This document shows positions 26,119 through 35,016 of a stretch of DNA of 64,000 nt, piece after piece. Below the pieces are notes generated by a model. It worked only from the letters and a program-made list of their open reading frames with translations, made no database searches and was not told the DNA's origin. The position numbers and the translations under genes are program-made. Source of the stretch: CBDBKE01 sp965218055 (GTDB lineage Bacteria; Acidobacteriota; Terriglobia; JAJPHL01; JAPKYU01); assembly GCA_965218055.1 (NCBI GenBank), contig CBDCKA010000002.1, forward strand, positions 1,426,001-1,490,000, written 5' to 3'. Numbering within the stretch: position 1 is the first letter of the stretch; the number at the start of each line of letters is the position of its first letter.

Positions 26119-26355
26119 TTAGGTCTTTATCTCTTGCTCTAGCTCCTTGCGGTAAGCCTCCACTAGGTCAGTCAAGAGTCGAGAGACCGACATCCGGCCG
26201 CCATGCACTTGAGAGCGATGGAACGCCACGAACTTGAGAAGCTGGAGGGTTTTCTTGGGGAGATGAACGGCGGTAGTAGCCCATTCAGGTTTGGAGCCAG
26301 CTTCACTGTCGGACTTTTTCTTCTTGGACGCATGGGGTGGTTTCGTTGAGACCAT
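26119..26355 (-). CDS. Ribbon-helix-helix-like small protein
   Basis: A 78-residue protein with a basic disordered N-terminus (PHASKKKKSDSE). It is followed by TTAVHLPKKTLQLLKFVAF, a strand then helix, and MSVSRLLTDLVEAYRKELEQE, a second helix. This is the ribbon-helix-helix layout of small DNA-binding repressors. It is in line with the methyltransferase gene and could regulate the R-M genes, or be an orphan antitoxin; the former fits the context better. Confidence 0.6.
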   Translation of the reverse strand: MVSTKPPHASKKKKSDSEAGSKPEWATTAVHLPKKTLQLLKFVAFHRSQVHGGRMSVSRLLTDLVEAYRKELEQEIKT

Positions 26356-26605
26356 GTGTTACGAACCGTTGCTCTCGGCTAGTCTAGCTGTTTGAAGGAT
26401 GGGCTGTCAATTGATAAGCCCCTGTGGGAGAATAAACCATACGCCGCAAACGCGACAGCTTAGTTCCGATTGCGCGCAGCACCGTTACGATCTACTCCGA
26501 TTTGTATTTCTCCATTGGCATATCTCTGTATCCTGCTTCATGAGATTCTCTCTCACTTCAGTTGGCACAAATTCTCCAGGTCGGGTCAGTTGGCTTTTTG
26601 AATCG

Positions 26606-27650
26606 ATGGCTTCTATCGTAACGCTTGGGCTCGGTCGGCTGGAAATTGATTGGGACAAGAACTAGAGCTACGCCAATCATTCGAAGCTCTTCCTGCCAGG
26701 CGACGTTAAGCCCGTTTCCCACTATTACTTTGACTCGGAGACGAAAGGTGTTAAGGAGGAGCTTAAACTTGGCCTAGCACGCCCTTTGCGTAGCGTAAAG
26801 CGCAGGCTCGAGCTACTCGGATACACTCTTTCGGAAGCCAAGCGGCACTTTGAGGATATGTCGCGAGAGCCAAACTTCCACGATGTGCCGGAAGTGAGCT
26901 TCGACGTGTTCGCTGGAGCGCTTGCCGCTGTCGACGTGCACAAGATAACGCCCGATCCCTGGTTTGAGGATCACAGTAGGGGGGATTTTGCTGCTCGATC
27001 GATCTTGAGGGATCCCGAGTTCAGAAAAACGACCAAGAATTTAGAAAGTCTGACCAGATTTGATGGCATCTTCTTCGAGAATCTCGACCCGTACGTCACT
27101 CTTCGGCTTCTGGCCGAGAATCCAGCTAATCTGGATGTAGAGGTTCAGTGGCGCTTTGCCGATCTAGTTGAAGGATGGTGGGCGGAGGAATCGTCATTCT
27201 ATGAAGACCTAAGTGAGCTTGAGCGGTATCTGATCGTTACCGATGGAAGCTCCGACGGCGCCATCATTCGCAAAGCCATGGAGTTACTCCGGCCAGACAT
27301 TGTAGACTCTTTTATTTCGTCGACATGTCAGAGAACTATCCTTTTACCGGCGCCGGTAATCTGTTTCGATTCTGCCAAGGCCTCGCACAAATCAAGATCC
27401 AGAACAAAGTCGTGGTTATTTTCGACAACGATGCCGTAGGACTCGATGCTCAGCGCAAGGTCAAACAGTTGCGGCTGCCGTCAAACATGCTGGTCGTCAG
27501 ACTGCCAGACCTTCCTGAATGCAGATTGTTTCGCACTAATGGACCGAACGGATTTTCCCAAGAAAACATCAACGGTCGAGCGGTCTCTATTGAGTTGTTT
27601 CTTGATCTCCGAACAGGTTCGAAACCTTGCGTCCGGTGGACTTCCTACAA
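26606..27650 (+). pseudogene. HEPN/Toprim-associated protein gene, broken
   Basis: The start MASIVTLGLGRLEIDW at 26606 is typical of HEPN/Toprim-N1 proteins. A TAG at 26663-26665 interrupts the frame, which then continues in the same frame with NHSKLFLPGDVKPVSHYYFD and PLRSVKRRLELLGYTLSEA. A Toprim-like part follows (YLIVTDGSSDGAIIRKA). Near 27318-27326 the frame shifts by one base, and the next frame carries FDNDAVGLDAQRKVKQL. The C-terminus runs into the rsmA tail. Proteins of this class are suspected nucleases or abortive-infection factors; this copy has at least two lesions and is probably dead. It could still be expressed as fragments. Confidence 0.65.
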
Positions 27651-28426
27651 TTCCAATACAGGGTGGCAAATTGCGCCAGGCTTAGCCTTTCGGCCCGGGT
27701 ACCTGAACCCTGCCCCAGAGTCTCCAGAGCACTGCTGATCTGCTCAGCCGGGTAACGGCCCTTTAGGTTGTTGCGCAGTGTCTTTCGCTTCTGCTGAAAG
27801 CAGGTACGCACGAAGGCGAAGAACCCCTGCCGGTCGTCAATGCCGAGTTCCGCGTCGCGACGGGCTACTATCATGCGCACCAGCGCCGATTCCACCTTGG
27901 GTGGCGGACGAAACGCGCCGGGGCGAATGTGAAATAGCAGTTCGGGATGCGTATGGTATTGGGTGGTTACCGAGAGCAAGCCATAGTTGCGGCCGCCTGG
28001 GCCAGCCGTGAGGCGTTCGGCCACCTCCCGTTGGACCATCACGACGATTTGCTCCAGCCAGTCAGCGCAAGCAAACAGCCGCATCAGGATCGGGGAGGTG
28101 ATGTAGTAGGGAAGATTGCCCACCGCGTGGGCGCGCGCATAACCCAGCTCGGCCACCAAGGAGGGCAGCGGCAGTTTCAGGATATCGGCCTCCACCACGC
28201 GTACCCGCGGTTGCTGGACAAATTGTTTCCGCAGCAAGGCTGCCAGCCGGGGATCTACCTCAATCGCCGCCACCCGGCCGGCGCGCTCGGCCAGCAGCTT
28301 GGTCAGGGCGCCGCGACCGGCGCCAATTTCCACCACCAGCTGCTCCTGCTGGAGGCACAGCGCGTCCACGATCTGCCGTCGGACACGGTGGTCGGCCAGA
28401 AAATGCTGTCCAAGAGTGCGGCCCAT
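27587..28426 (-). CDS. rsmA: 16S rRNA dimethyladenosine transferase RsmA (KsgA), 3' end altered
   Basis: A 279-residue housekeeping enzyme that dimethylates two adjacent adenosines near the 3' end of 16S rRNA. It has SAM motif I EIGAGRG (33-39), acidic EVD (56-58), catalytic NLPYY (104-108), and the C-terminal domain with AFRPPPKVESALVRM and RKTLRNNL. The last true RsmA-like stretch is RLSLAQFATLYW near residue 253. The final 26 residues (NCRKSTGRK and on) are antisense to the end of the HEPN/Toprim gene. The tail is thus chimeric and the junction marks an insertion boundary. All catalytic parts are intact. Confidence 0.9.
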   Translation of the reverse strand: MGRTLGQHFLADHRVRRQIVDALCLQQEQLVVEIGAGRGALTKLLAERAGRVAAIEVDPRLAALLRKQFVQQPRVRVVEADILKLPLPSLVAELGYARAHAVGNLPYYITSPILMRLFACADWLEQIVVMVQREVAERLTAGPGGRNYGLLSVTTQYHTHPELLFHIRPGAFRPPPKVESALVRMIVARRDAELGIDDRQGFFAFVRTCFQQKRKTLRNNLKGRYPAEQISSALETLGQGSGTRAERLSLAQFATLYWNCRKSTGRKVSNLFGDQETTQ

Positions 28427-28728
28427 TTCTGCTATTTGATCACGGCTGGGTCAAGCCGGAGACCTAAGCCGGAATTTCCTTTTTGGCCTTCCGGCGATTA
28501 AAAATATACACGCATTTGCGTCCCACCGAGTACAATGTTTTCTCCGAGAGGACCATCAGCTCCGAGCGTCCCTTTCGGGGTCCCCTAAAACCGTCCAATC
28601 AGCATCCAGAACCAGTTTTTGCAGACACCTCTCCATTCCGGAGGGGTATCGGAATGGTTTTCCTGGTTGCCACTGCCTGAGCTATCCCGACGTAAGCGGC
28701 GGCAGGTCCGGGAGCATGGAACGAAGGG
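28427..28728. other. Non-coding interval upstream of rsmA and the S24 gene
   Basis: About 300 bases between divergent genes. An AT-rich patch near 28498-28512 may hold the rsmA promoter. I find no RNA gene or repeat here. Confidence 0.35.
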
Positions 28729-29082
28729 TTGGAGCAAACGAAGGATATGTGGCTCTTCGCCGACCCCCTCATCCGGCACGAATTTCGTGCCAGGCCCGAC
28801 GATCTGCGGATGATCACCGTCGACGGCGATTCGATGGAGCCGCAGCTCTCAAGCGGAGACCGCACCCTGATCGATGTTCGCCAGAGGGTTCCGGTCCCGC
28901 CGGGCATTTTCGTGATCTGGGACGGGATGGAGCTGGTCGCCAAGCGGGTCGAGCACGTTCCCAACTCGGAGCCGCCGAAGGTGGTCATCAAGTCCGTGAA
29001 CCCGGAATACGCCAGCTACGAACGCTCCGCCGAGGAGGTTCATGTCATCGGCCGAGCCGTCTGGACGGCGAGGCGGCTCTGA
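28729..29082 (+). CDS. S24/LexA-type peptidase-domain protein without its DNA-binding domain
   Basis: 117 residues. The C-terminal self-cleavage domain of LexA/phage-repressor proteins is present, with S35 in VDGDSMEPQL and K72 in LVAKRVEH, and the GDRTLID and GRAVWT strands. There is no N-terminal helix-turn-helix: upstream sequence in frame reads GPGAWNEGLEQTKDMW and does not look like a repressor head. It is either a truncated phage repressor or a stand-alone S24 protein. The sulfur-transfer operon begins about 580 bp downstream, but a regulatory link is speculative. Confidence 0.6.
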   Translation: MEQTKDMWLFADPLIRHEFRARPDDLRMITVDGDSMEPQLSSGDRTLIDVRQRVPVPPGIFVIWDGMELVAKRVEHVPNSEPPKVVIKSVNPEYASYERSAEEVHVIGRAVWTARRL

Positions 29083-29663
29083 GACGCCTTCCGCATGCCC
29101 CCCTGGAGCCAGCGGAGCGGATCGGTACGGAAAGCGGTGTTGCGGGAGATGTTCTCAGTGCGCTCAACATCGGCTCACTCGCCGCCAGATTGGCGCCCTT
29201 CCGGATATCTTCCGCGCTCCGGAGCGCTGTCCGCTGGATCCGGTGCAGGGCGCGTTCACCGCAATCGCATCTATCGGTCGGCGATCGCTTGGAGGTGCAG
29301 TGGTTGAGGAAACACTAGATTGACTGGAAGGGTGTTTGATCACATGGGACGTTTCCACCGTACTCTGATGGGCCGCAGGTGTTGAAGAGTTGAAGCAGAA
29401 ACGTCTTGAGAAGCTCCCATAAAGCCACGATAAGATACTTTATCGTGCTATGTTAAGGACAGGGTGGTTACATGCAGCTTGAAGGTTTACACGCTCTCAG
29501 CGACAATCAACAGGGTCGCTTGTCGGCGTCGTTTGAATGAGCCAGCTCACAACCTGCCGAGAACCGGCTTCTTGCACCACGACTCGGGACACGATCAGGG
29601 GGGCTTCTAACCTGGTTTTAATTGAAAATTTGCAATTCCAATAAACCTCACGGAGGTTCCTCA
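29083..29663. other. Intergenic region before the sulfur-transfer operon
   Basis: No gene is convincing here. The DNA changes from GC-rich to AT-richer at about 29380. A perfect palindromic site lies at 29426-29447 and a well-placed GGAGG just before the operon's first ATG. The region probably carries the operon's promoter and operator. Confidence 0.4.
29426..29447. promoter_or_regulatory. Inverted repeat, operator candidate
   Basis: CACGATAA and TTATCGTG are perfect inverted 8-bp arms around a 6-base spacer. The site lies about 215 bp upstream of the first ATG of the sulfur-transfer operon, in an AT-rich intergenic region. The size suits a dimeric repressor; no trailing T-run is present, so it is not a clear terminator. 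Confidence 0.45.
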
Positions 29664-31025
29664 ATGCCGACCTGCGACTTCGCCGTTCGGGACGTTCCGA
29701 AGCTCACCGTCTCAAAACGGCTGCGGGAACCGCCGGTGCAACACGATCCTTCGAAGGAGTACCAGTTTCGCTATCGTGCTAAGAGCCACAGCGCCCTGCC
29801 TCATGTCGTGAAGTTCTCAGGCGGGCGCTCCAGCGGCATGCTCCTGTTCATCCTCCTTGAGAACAGGATCCTCGACGCGGATCGCGGCGACGTCATAGTA
29901 TTTAACAATACCTCGGCCGAGCACCCTGACACCTACCGCTTCGCGCAGGACTGCAGTAGGGCCTCCAACCGGTACGGCATCCCGTCCTTCTGGATCGAGT
30001 TCCAGACCTACGAGGACGCCCGTAACGGCGAATGGACGAGGCTTCCCTCCTACCGTCTCGTTAACGACCAGCCGAAGTCACCAGAAAATCCCAACGGCTT
30101 CCACTGGCGGGGTGAGGTTTTCGAGGAACTCCTGTCTTGGTCGGGCTACGTCCCGAACCAGTTCGCCCGCATTTGCACGCAGAACATGAAACTGGAAGCG
30201 ACACGCTTATTTCTGAAGGACTGGCTGGCTTCCAAGGAAACCATTCCGCGCCTCGGACACTACGGCAAGGGATCGCGGGTCGACTCAGACACTCTGTACC
30301 AGCGCCACCTCCGCAATCGTGGCGCTGTCCCTGAGGACATATTACTCCGCAAGCGGGCATACGCCCTGGCACGGCCCCACGTGCGCCCGGAGCAGCGCTA
30401 CGCCGATTTCTCGCGGGCCTGGCAGTCCTTCGAGAACCTCGCCCTGAAGGGCAAGGCATACGGCGAGAAGGCCTGGTTCGGCGAAGGTGGCGTGGAATAC
30501 GTCGCCTTTGTCGGCCTCCGGGGAGACGAACAGATTCGCGTCAAGCGGGTCGAAGAGCGCAACGCAGGCCCTGGTGCCTCGGGCTACGAGGGAGAGCATG
30601 TCTACATGCCGCTGGCCGATATGGCGGTGGCCCGGGACGATGTCAACACCTTCTGGAACCGGCAGGACTGGGACCTCTCGTTTCCAAAGGAGGGAAGCCT
30701 CTCCAACTGCGTCTACTGCTTCCTTAAGGGAATAGCCAACCTCCGGAGCGTCCATGATCGGATGGAGAAGGAAAAGCGGACCGAGGCTTCTGGATTCGGC
30801 TCGCTTCTCGACACACCGTGCGATATCGCTTGGTGGCGTCGGATCGAAGCCGAATACGGCCGCAATCTCGAGGCCGAGGGCAGGGAGATTCGGGGTGACC
30901 CGAAGAGCACCCACATCGGGTTCTTCGGAACCAGAGGGTTCTCCTACGACGTCCTGGCCAAGAGCGAAGAAGCGGACCTCGACAGGTTTTCGGAAACCCT
31001 CCTGCCGTGCGACTGCACCGAGTGA
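29664..31025 (+). CDS. PP-loop ATPase (DndC/SspD- or PAPS-reductase-like)
   Basis: 453 residues from the ATG at 29664, preceded by GGAGG. The PP-loop SGGRSSG lies at residues 52-58 after a strand, as in the PAPS-reductase/DndC superfamily that adenylates a substrate for sulfur transfer. Cysteines sit at C171 (ARICTQNMK, like the sulfurtransferase CT-x-K site), at C349 and C352 (SNCVYCF), and in a C-terminal CDC. These could hold a metal cluster or relay sulfur. The cysteine desulfurase gene follows after one base. The pairing of PP-loop ATPase with a desulfurase is the core of DNA phosphorothioation (DndA-DndC, SspA-SspD). The substrate here is not known: DNA is likely from the nuclease partner, but RNA is possible. 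Confidence 0.78.
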   Translation: MPTCDFAVRDVPKLTVSKRLREPPVQHDPSKEYQFRYRAKSHSALPHVVKFSGGRSSGMLLFILLENRILDADRGDVIVFNNTSAEHPDTYRFAQDCSRASNRYGIPSFWIEFQTYEDARNGEWTRLPSYRLVNDQPKSPENPNGFHWRGEVFEELLSWSGYVPNQFARICTQNMKLEATRLFLKDWLASKETIPRLGHYGKGSRVDSDTLYQRHLRNRGAVPEDILLRKRAYALARPHVRPEQRYADFSRAWQSFENLALKGKAYGEKAWFGEGGVEYVAFVGLRGDEQIRVKRVEERNAGPGASGYEGEHVYMPLADMAVARDDVNTFWNRQDWDLSFPKEGSLSNCVYCFLKGIANLRSVHDRMEKEKRTEASGFGSLLDTPCDIAWWRRIEAEYGRNLEAEGREIRGDPKSTHIGFFGTRGFSYDVLAKSEEADLDRFSETLLPCDCTE

Positions 31026-31026
31026 T

Positions 31027-32181
31027 ATGCCCGTGGACCTGAGGCCAATCTATCTCGATTACCAGGCAACCACGCCCATCGATCCGAAGGTGCGGGAAGC
31101 AATGCTGCCCTTCCTGAAGGACGAATTCGGAAACCCGCACTCCACCAACCATGCCTACGGATGGGAAGCGTCCGATGCAGTCAAGGCCGCGCGCGCTCAA
31201 GTGGCTCATCTCATCAACGCCGACGACAACGAAATTGTGTTCACATCCGGTGCTACCGAGTCCTGCAACCTCGCGCTACGCGGGGTAGCAAGGGCTTCCG
31301 ATGGAAAGCGTAACAGGATCATCACGATCATCACCGAGCACCCGGCGGTTCTTGAAACCGTCAAAGATCTGGGGCAGTCAGGCTATGAAACCGTAATCCT
31401 GCCGGTGGGATCCGACGGCCTGCTCAATCCGGCGGACCTCGAGCAGGAGCTGGACGAGCGGACGCTGCTGGTGTCCGCGATGGCGGTGAATAACGAAATC
31501 GGCGTGATCCAGCCCCTGGCCAAGATCTCCGGCCTGTGCCATGCTGCGGGCGCGCTGTTCCACACCGACGCAACACAGGCCGTCGGACGCATGGATATCG
31601 ATGTCGATGTCTGCGGTGTCGATCTCCTCAGCTGCTCCGCCCACAAAGTCTACGGTCCGAAGGGAATCGGAACCCTGTTCGTGCGATCCGGTGTGCGCAT
31701 CAAGCCGATCACCACTGGCGGGGCGCAGGAACGCGGGCTTCGGCCCGGCACCGTGCCAACGCCCCTCGTCGTCGGCTTTGGGGAAGCATGCCGCCTAGCT
31801 GCCCGGCAAGGGAGCCTGGACGAGCAGCGCATGTACGACCACACGAAGCATCTCGAAGCCGGCCTACGAAAAGCCTGCCCGGACCTCCGTGTGTTCGGAC
31901 ACCGGGAACAACGGATTGCGGGGAACCTCAATGTCGGCTTTCCGGGGTTCGACGCCGACAATATCGTCCACACCGTCGCCAGCAAGATCGCAGTCTCGAC
32001 GGGATCTGCCTGCGCATCGGCGACGGCGGAGCCATCCAGGGTGCTGCTCGCACTTGGTCTCGATCCGGAAATTGCCGCGACAGGGATCCGCATCAGCCTG
32101 GGACGATTCACAACCGACCAGCATGTCGAGGCTGCAATTGCGGCCTTTTCCGAAGTAGCTTCCACCGCCAATAGGAACTGA
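31027..32181 (+). CDS. Cysteine desulfurase (IscS/NifS/DndA/SspA family)
   Basis: A 384-residue PLP enzyme. It has the N-terminal IYLDYQATTPID, H105 (EHPA), the PLP lysine K207 in SAHKVYGPKG, and the catalytic C329 in STGSACASATAEPS. It frees sulfur from L-cysteine as an enzyme persulfide. Its ATG is one base past the preceding stop, so it is translationally coupled to the PP-loop ATPase. It is followed after 4 bp by the GHKL ATPase. No iron-sulfur assembly genes (iscU, iscA) are near, which favours a dedicated sulfur donor for the operon rather than a housekeeping IscS. Confidence 0.92.
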   Translation: MPVDLRPIYLDYQATTPIDPKVREAMLPFLKDEFGNPHSTNHAYGWEASDAVKAARAQVAHLINADDNEIVFTSGATESCNLALRGVARASDGKRNRIITIITEHPAVLETVKDLGQSGYETVILPVGSDGLLNPADLEQELDERTLLVSAMAVNNEIGVIQPLAKISGLCHAAGALFHTDATQAVGRMDIDVDVCGVDLLSCSAHKVYGPKGIGTLFVRSGVRIKPITTGGAQERGLRPGTVPTPLVVGFGEACRLAARQGSLDEQRMYDHTKHLEAGLRKACPDLRVFGHREQRIAGNLNVGFPGFDADNIVHTVASKIAVSTGSACASATAEPSRVLLALGLDPEIAATGIRISLGRFTTDQHVEAAIAAFSEVASTANRN

Positions 32182-32185
32182 TGGC

Positions 32186-34177
32186 ATGAAGATAGGCAAA
32201 CACCTCGATCTCAAGTTCGGGCCGGGAATTAGTAATGGCTTCACGCCCACCGGGATCGAAACCTCCACCAACCTGCGACCGGCAGCCGTGGTCCGCGAAC
32301 TCATCCAGAACGCCCTCGATGCAGCCCGTGAAGCCAACGAACGGCTTGCCTTCGTACGCTTCCGGCTCAAGCAGAAGAACATCAGCGAAATCCCTGGGAT
32401 CCACAGTTACAGCAAGGCTCTTAAGAGCGCGATCAAAACCCACGAAGAAAGGGGAGGCGGGAAACTGCCGAGCAAGGCCCAACTCGTCGTCAACACGATC
32501 ACGGAGGCGCTGGCCAAAGAGACACAGAACATTCTTTCGGTCCTCGACAACGGCATCGGCCTCAATGAGCACCGTATGAACGCCCTCCTCAGCGACGGCG
32601 TCAGCACCAAAGGTGGCAACGCGACAGGCACCTATGGCAACGGCCACACAGTAGCCATCCCAGCCTCGAACCTGCGCTACATCCTCTACGGCGGAGTCAC
32701 AGACAACGGTCGCCGAATCGCTGCCGGGCATGCCGTTCTCGCATCGCACACCGGCAGCCCCAAAGACGACTATCTTCGCGGCGGTGACGGTTTCTTTGTC
32801 TCAAAGTTCAAGAACGGCAAGGACGGTAAGCTGTACGACTACGCGACAGCGGGCGCCATCCCCGAGTTGATTGCGGGGGACCTCAAGAACATCCGCGAGA
32901 CCCACCAACACGGCACGGTCGTCGTGATACCCGCATTCAATCACTTCCGGGAGGAACGCCCCCTCTGGGACATGGTGGCGCGAGCTGCCGCGTGCAACTT
33001 CTTCCAGGCGATCGAGGAAGAACGCCTCAAGGTGCAGGTGGAAGACCTGCGACCCGGGAAAAACCCCACTCCCCAAGTTCTCGACCGCGCCACGCTTCGC
33101 TGTACGCTGGAAGCCCATCGGGAAGATAAACGCTCTGGAGCCTTCCTTAGTGGCCAGAGAGCTTGCGAAGCGCACGAAGTCTTGCGCTCGGGAGAAAACC
33201 ACACCGTGCAAACCAAGATGGGTGTCATCCGTGTCAAGCTCCTTGTCAGGGGCTCTGGGAACACCCGCGTCGATCTCTGCCGGAACGGCATGTGGATCAC
33301 TGACGACAAAAACATCCCGGGGTTCTACTACAAGTTCCAAGACCACATTCCCTTCCATGCGGTGCTTCTTCTTGACCCGAACGAGGGAAAAGAGCTGCAC
33401 AGGCTCGTCAGCGACGCTGAAGGTCCTCTGCACGACAGTATGAGCACCAAGTATCTTCCTGAAAACGACAAGAACGATCTCCGCACCGCCTTGAACGAAA
33501 TCCGCACGTGGCTCCAGTCCAACACTTCGGAGATCAGCGAAGAGTCCTACAGCCCCGACGACTTTCTCACCCTCGACTTCGGCGAAGAGGGAGAAGCACA
33601 CTCCTTATGGGGCACCCCAACGGCCGTTGGGCAGATAGAGCACCGGACCAGCCACGTCTCTCCACATCCAGCGCCGGACCCAGGCCCGAATCCAGATCCA
33701 ACACCGAACCAGAATCCAGATCCGAGACCACACCCACCGGGACCACGGCCGAGATCTCGGCCGAGATCTCGGCCGGCGCTCCAGTCCTTCTTTCAGGCCG
33801 TCTCCGTGCCCACGGGCAACAACCGCAGGCGCATCCGGATCGAGTGTCAGGAAGCCTGCGAGAACGCCGAACTCCGTCTCCTCGTCGACGAAAACGTGGA
33901 CGCCACGTGTGACCGCCTACGGAAGGACGAGATCACCCCCGTCATCCTCAGCGGAGTCACGGTGGACGGACAGCAGACGGGAAACGCCAACCTCGTCGAG
34001 CAGGGCGGACAGGTTGTCGGCGTACGCCTCGGCAACCTCTCTCCCGGCTCTTCCGTCCAGGTTGAGGCGGACTACAGGCTTTCCGAAGATTTCGGTTCAT
34101 CATCAAAAGCCGAACCCTCGCTCCGGGTCGAGATCTTCAAGGCACAGTTCGAGGCCAGTGCGGCAGAGGCGAAGTGA
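32186..34177 (+). CDS. GHKL-type ATPase of the sulfur-transfer operon
   Basis: A 663-residue protein with a Hsp90/MutL/MORC-type ATP-binding fold in its first 200 residues. The N-box RELIQNALDAAR contains N42, the G1 box DNGIG is at 121-125, and the G2 box GTYGNGH at 148-154. The middle part (200-470) is unrecognised. A Pro-rich linker (about 490-530, PDPGPNPDPTPNQNP) leads to a C-terminal beta-domain. GHKL ATPases occur in R-M-type operons and were proposed as relatives of eukaryotic MORC proteins. Here I infer an ATP-gated clamp on DNA, perhaps replacing SspC/DndD-type ATPases. The frame is intact; its stop overlaps the next start as GTGA. Confidence 0.75.
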   Translation: MKIGKHLDLKFGPGISNGFTPTGIETSTNLRPAAVVRELIQNALDAAREANERLAFVRFRLKQKNISEIPGIHSYSKALKSAIKTHEERGGGKLPSKAQLVVNTITEALAKETQNILSVLDNGIGLNEHRMNALLSDGVSTKGGNATGTYGNGHTVAIPASNLRYILYGGVTDNGRRIAAGHAVLASHTGSPKDDYLRGGDGFFVSKFKNGKDGKLYDYATAGAIPELIAGDLKNIRETHQHGTVVVIPAFNHFREERPLWDMVARAAACNFFQAIEEERLKVQVEDLRPGKNPTPQVLDRATLRCTLEAHREDKRSGAFLSGQRACEAHEVLRSGENHTVQTKMGVIRVKLLVRGSGNTRVDLCRNGMWITDDKNIPGFYYKFQDHIPFHAVLLLDPNEGKELHRLVSDAEGPLHDSMSTKYLPENDKNDLRTALNEIRTWLQSNTSEISEESYSPDDFLTLDFGEEGEAHSLWGTPTAVGQIEHRTSHVSPHPAPDPGPNPDPTPNQNPDPRPHPPGPRPRSRPRSRPALQSFFQAVSVPTGNNRRRIRIECQEACENAELRLLVDENVDATCDRLRKDEITPVILSGVTVDGQQTGNANLVEQGGQVVGVRLGNLSPGSSVQVEADYRLSEDFGSSSKAEPSLRVEIFKAQFEASAAEAK

Positions 34178-35016
34178 CCCGGATCGTTACCATCGCGCAA
34201 TCGCTCTCGAACGCTATCCGTGCCCACAGCCATCCGGTACTGGAGGCCGGCAACCTGTCGTATCCCGACGGGCGGTATACCGTGGACTTCAGCCCGGGTA
34301 GCGATCGCTCGTCGTTCACCCTCAAGCACCAAATTGAAGGCGCACCGCTGATCGTGCGGCTACTGAAGGAGAAACAGGCGCAGTACGTCTGCACCGTTTC
34401 GTCGCCGATCTCCGCCTACCGTAGGATTCACGTCTCCGACGAGGCCGCTCACGAAATTCGGTGGGATATGGAAGATCTTGGAGAACCTCCCTTGTTCACG
34501 CCGATGATCCTGTGCACCGCATCCCGCAAGCTGGATCTCAGCCAGGACCAGGACGGCGTCCACAACCTCTGGAACGGCGCACGCATCAGCCTGCAGCAGG
34601 GATCACGACTCGCTCTGGGACATGTGATCCAGCTGCGGTCGTCCATTTTCCATCTGCTCTCGTTCCGGAAGAAGGAAGACCTCCAAGAAGGCACTTTCTT
34701 CGTCGACGTCGAGACGGAACCATTCCGGTTCCATGTGAACCTCAGCCCCAACCTTCACAAGTTTCTTAAATTGTCGGGGGCGAACCTGATCAGGAAAAAC
34801 ATCATCACGCACATCGTAACGGCCAGCTTCGCCCTGCTCCAGCGAGACTTTGCCGACGACGACAACGAAGACCGCAACCTTCTGGCTCTCGCCGAATTCC
34901 TCGAAAACAGAAGCCTTCCTCACTGGTCGGACCCCGATAACTTCCGCCCGGAGAAGGTCGCCACTGCACTGTACGCCCACATCCTGCCCCGTGAGGATGC
35001 TGGAGACGAAGAGTGA
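34174..35016 (+). CDS. Unrecognised protein of the sulfur-transfer operon (280 aa)
   Basis: The GTG start overlaps the GHKL stop as GTGA and the stop overlaps the next start as GTGAG, so it is translationally coupled on both sides. The protein is soluble and alpha/beta: a beta-rich first half (YTVDFSPGSDRSSFTLKHQI), then helices near the C-terminus. It has no cysteine cluster, no nuclease motif and no membrane segment. Its fixed position between GHKL ATPase and the next protein suggests a structural subunit of the same complex. Function is unknown. Confidence 0.7.
   Translation: MTRIVTIAQSLSNAIRAHSHPVLEAGNLSYPDGRYTVDFSPGSDRSSFTLKHQIEGAPLIVRLLKEKQAQYVCTVSSPISAYRRIHVSDEAAHEIRWDMEDLGEPPLFTPMILCTASRKLDLSQDQDGVHNLWNGARISLQQGSRLALGHVIQLRSSIFHLLSFRKKEDLQEGTFFVDVETEPFRFHVNLSPNLHKFLKLSGANLIRKNIITHIVTASFALLQRDFADDDNEDRNLLALAEFLENRSLPHWSDPDNFRPEKVATALYAHILPREDAGDEE

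Noticed and set aside
27325..27738. Separate plus-strand gene
   Set aside because: It is the frameshifted continuation of the HEPN/Toprim relic and then runs antisense into rsmA.
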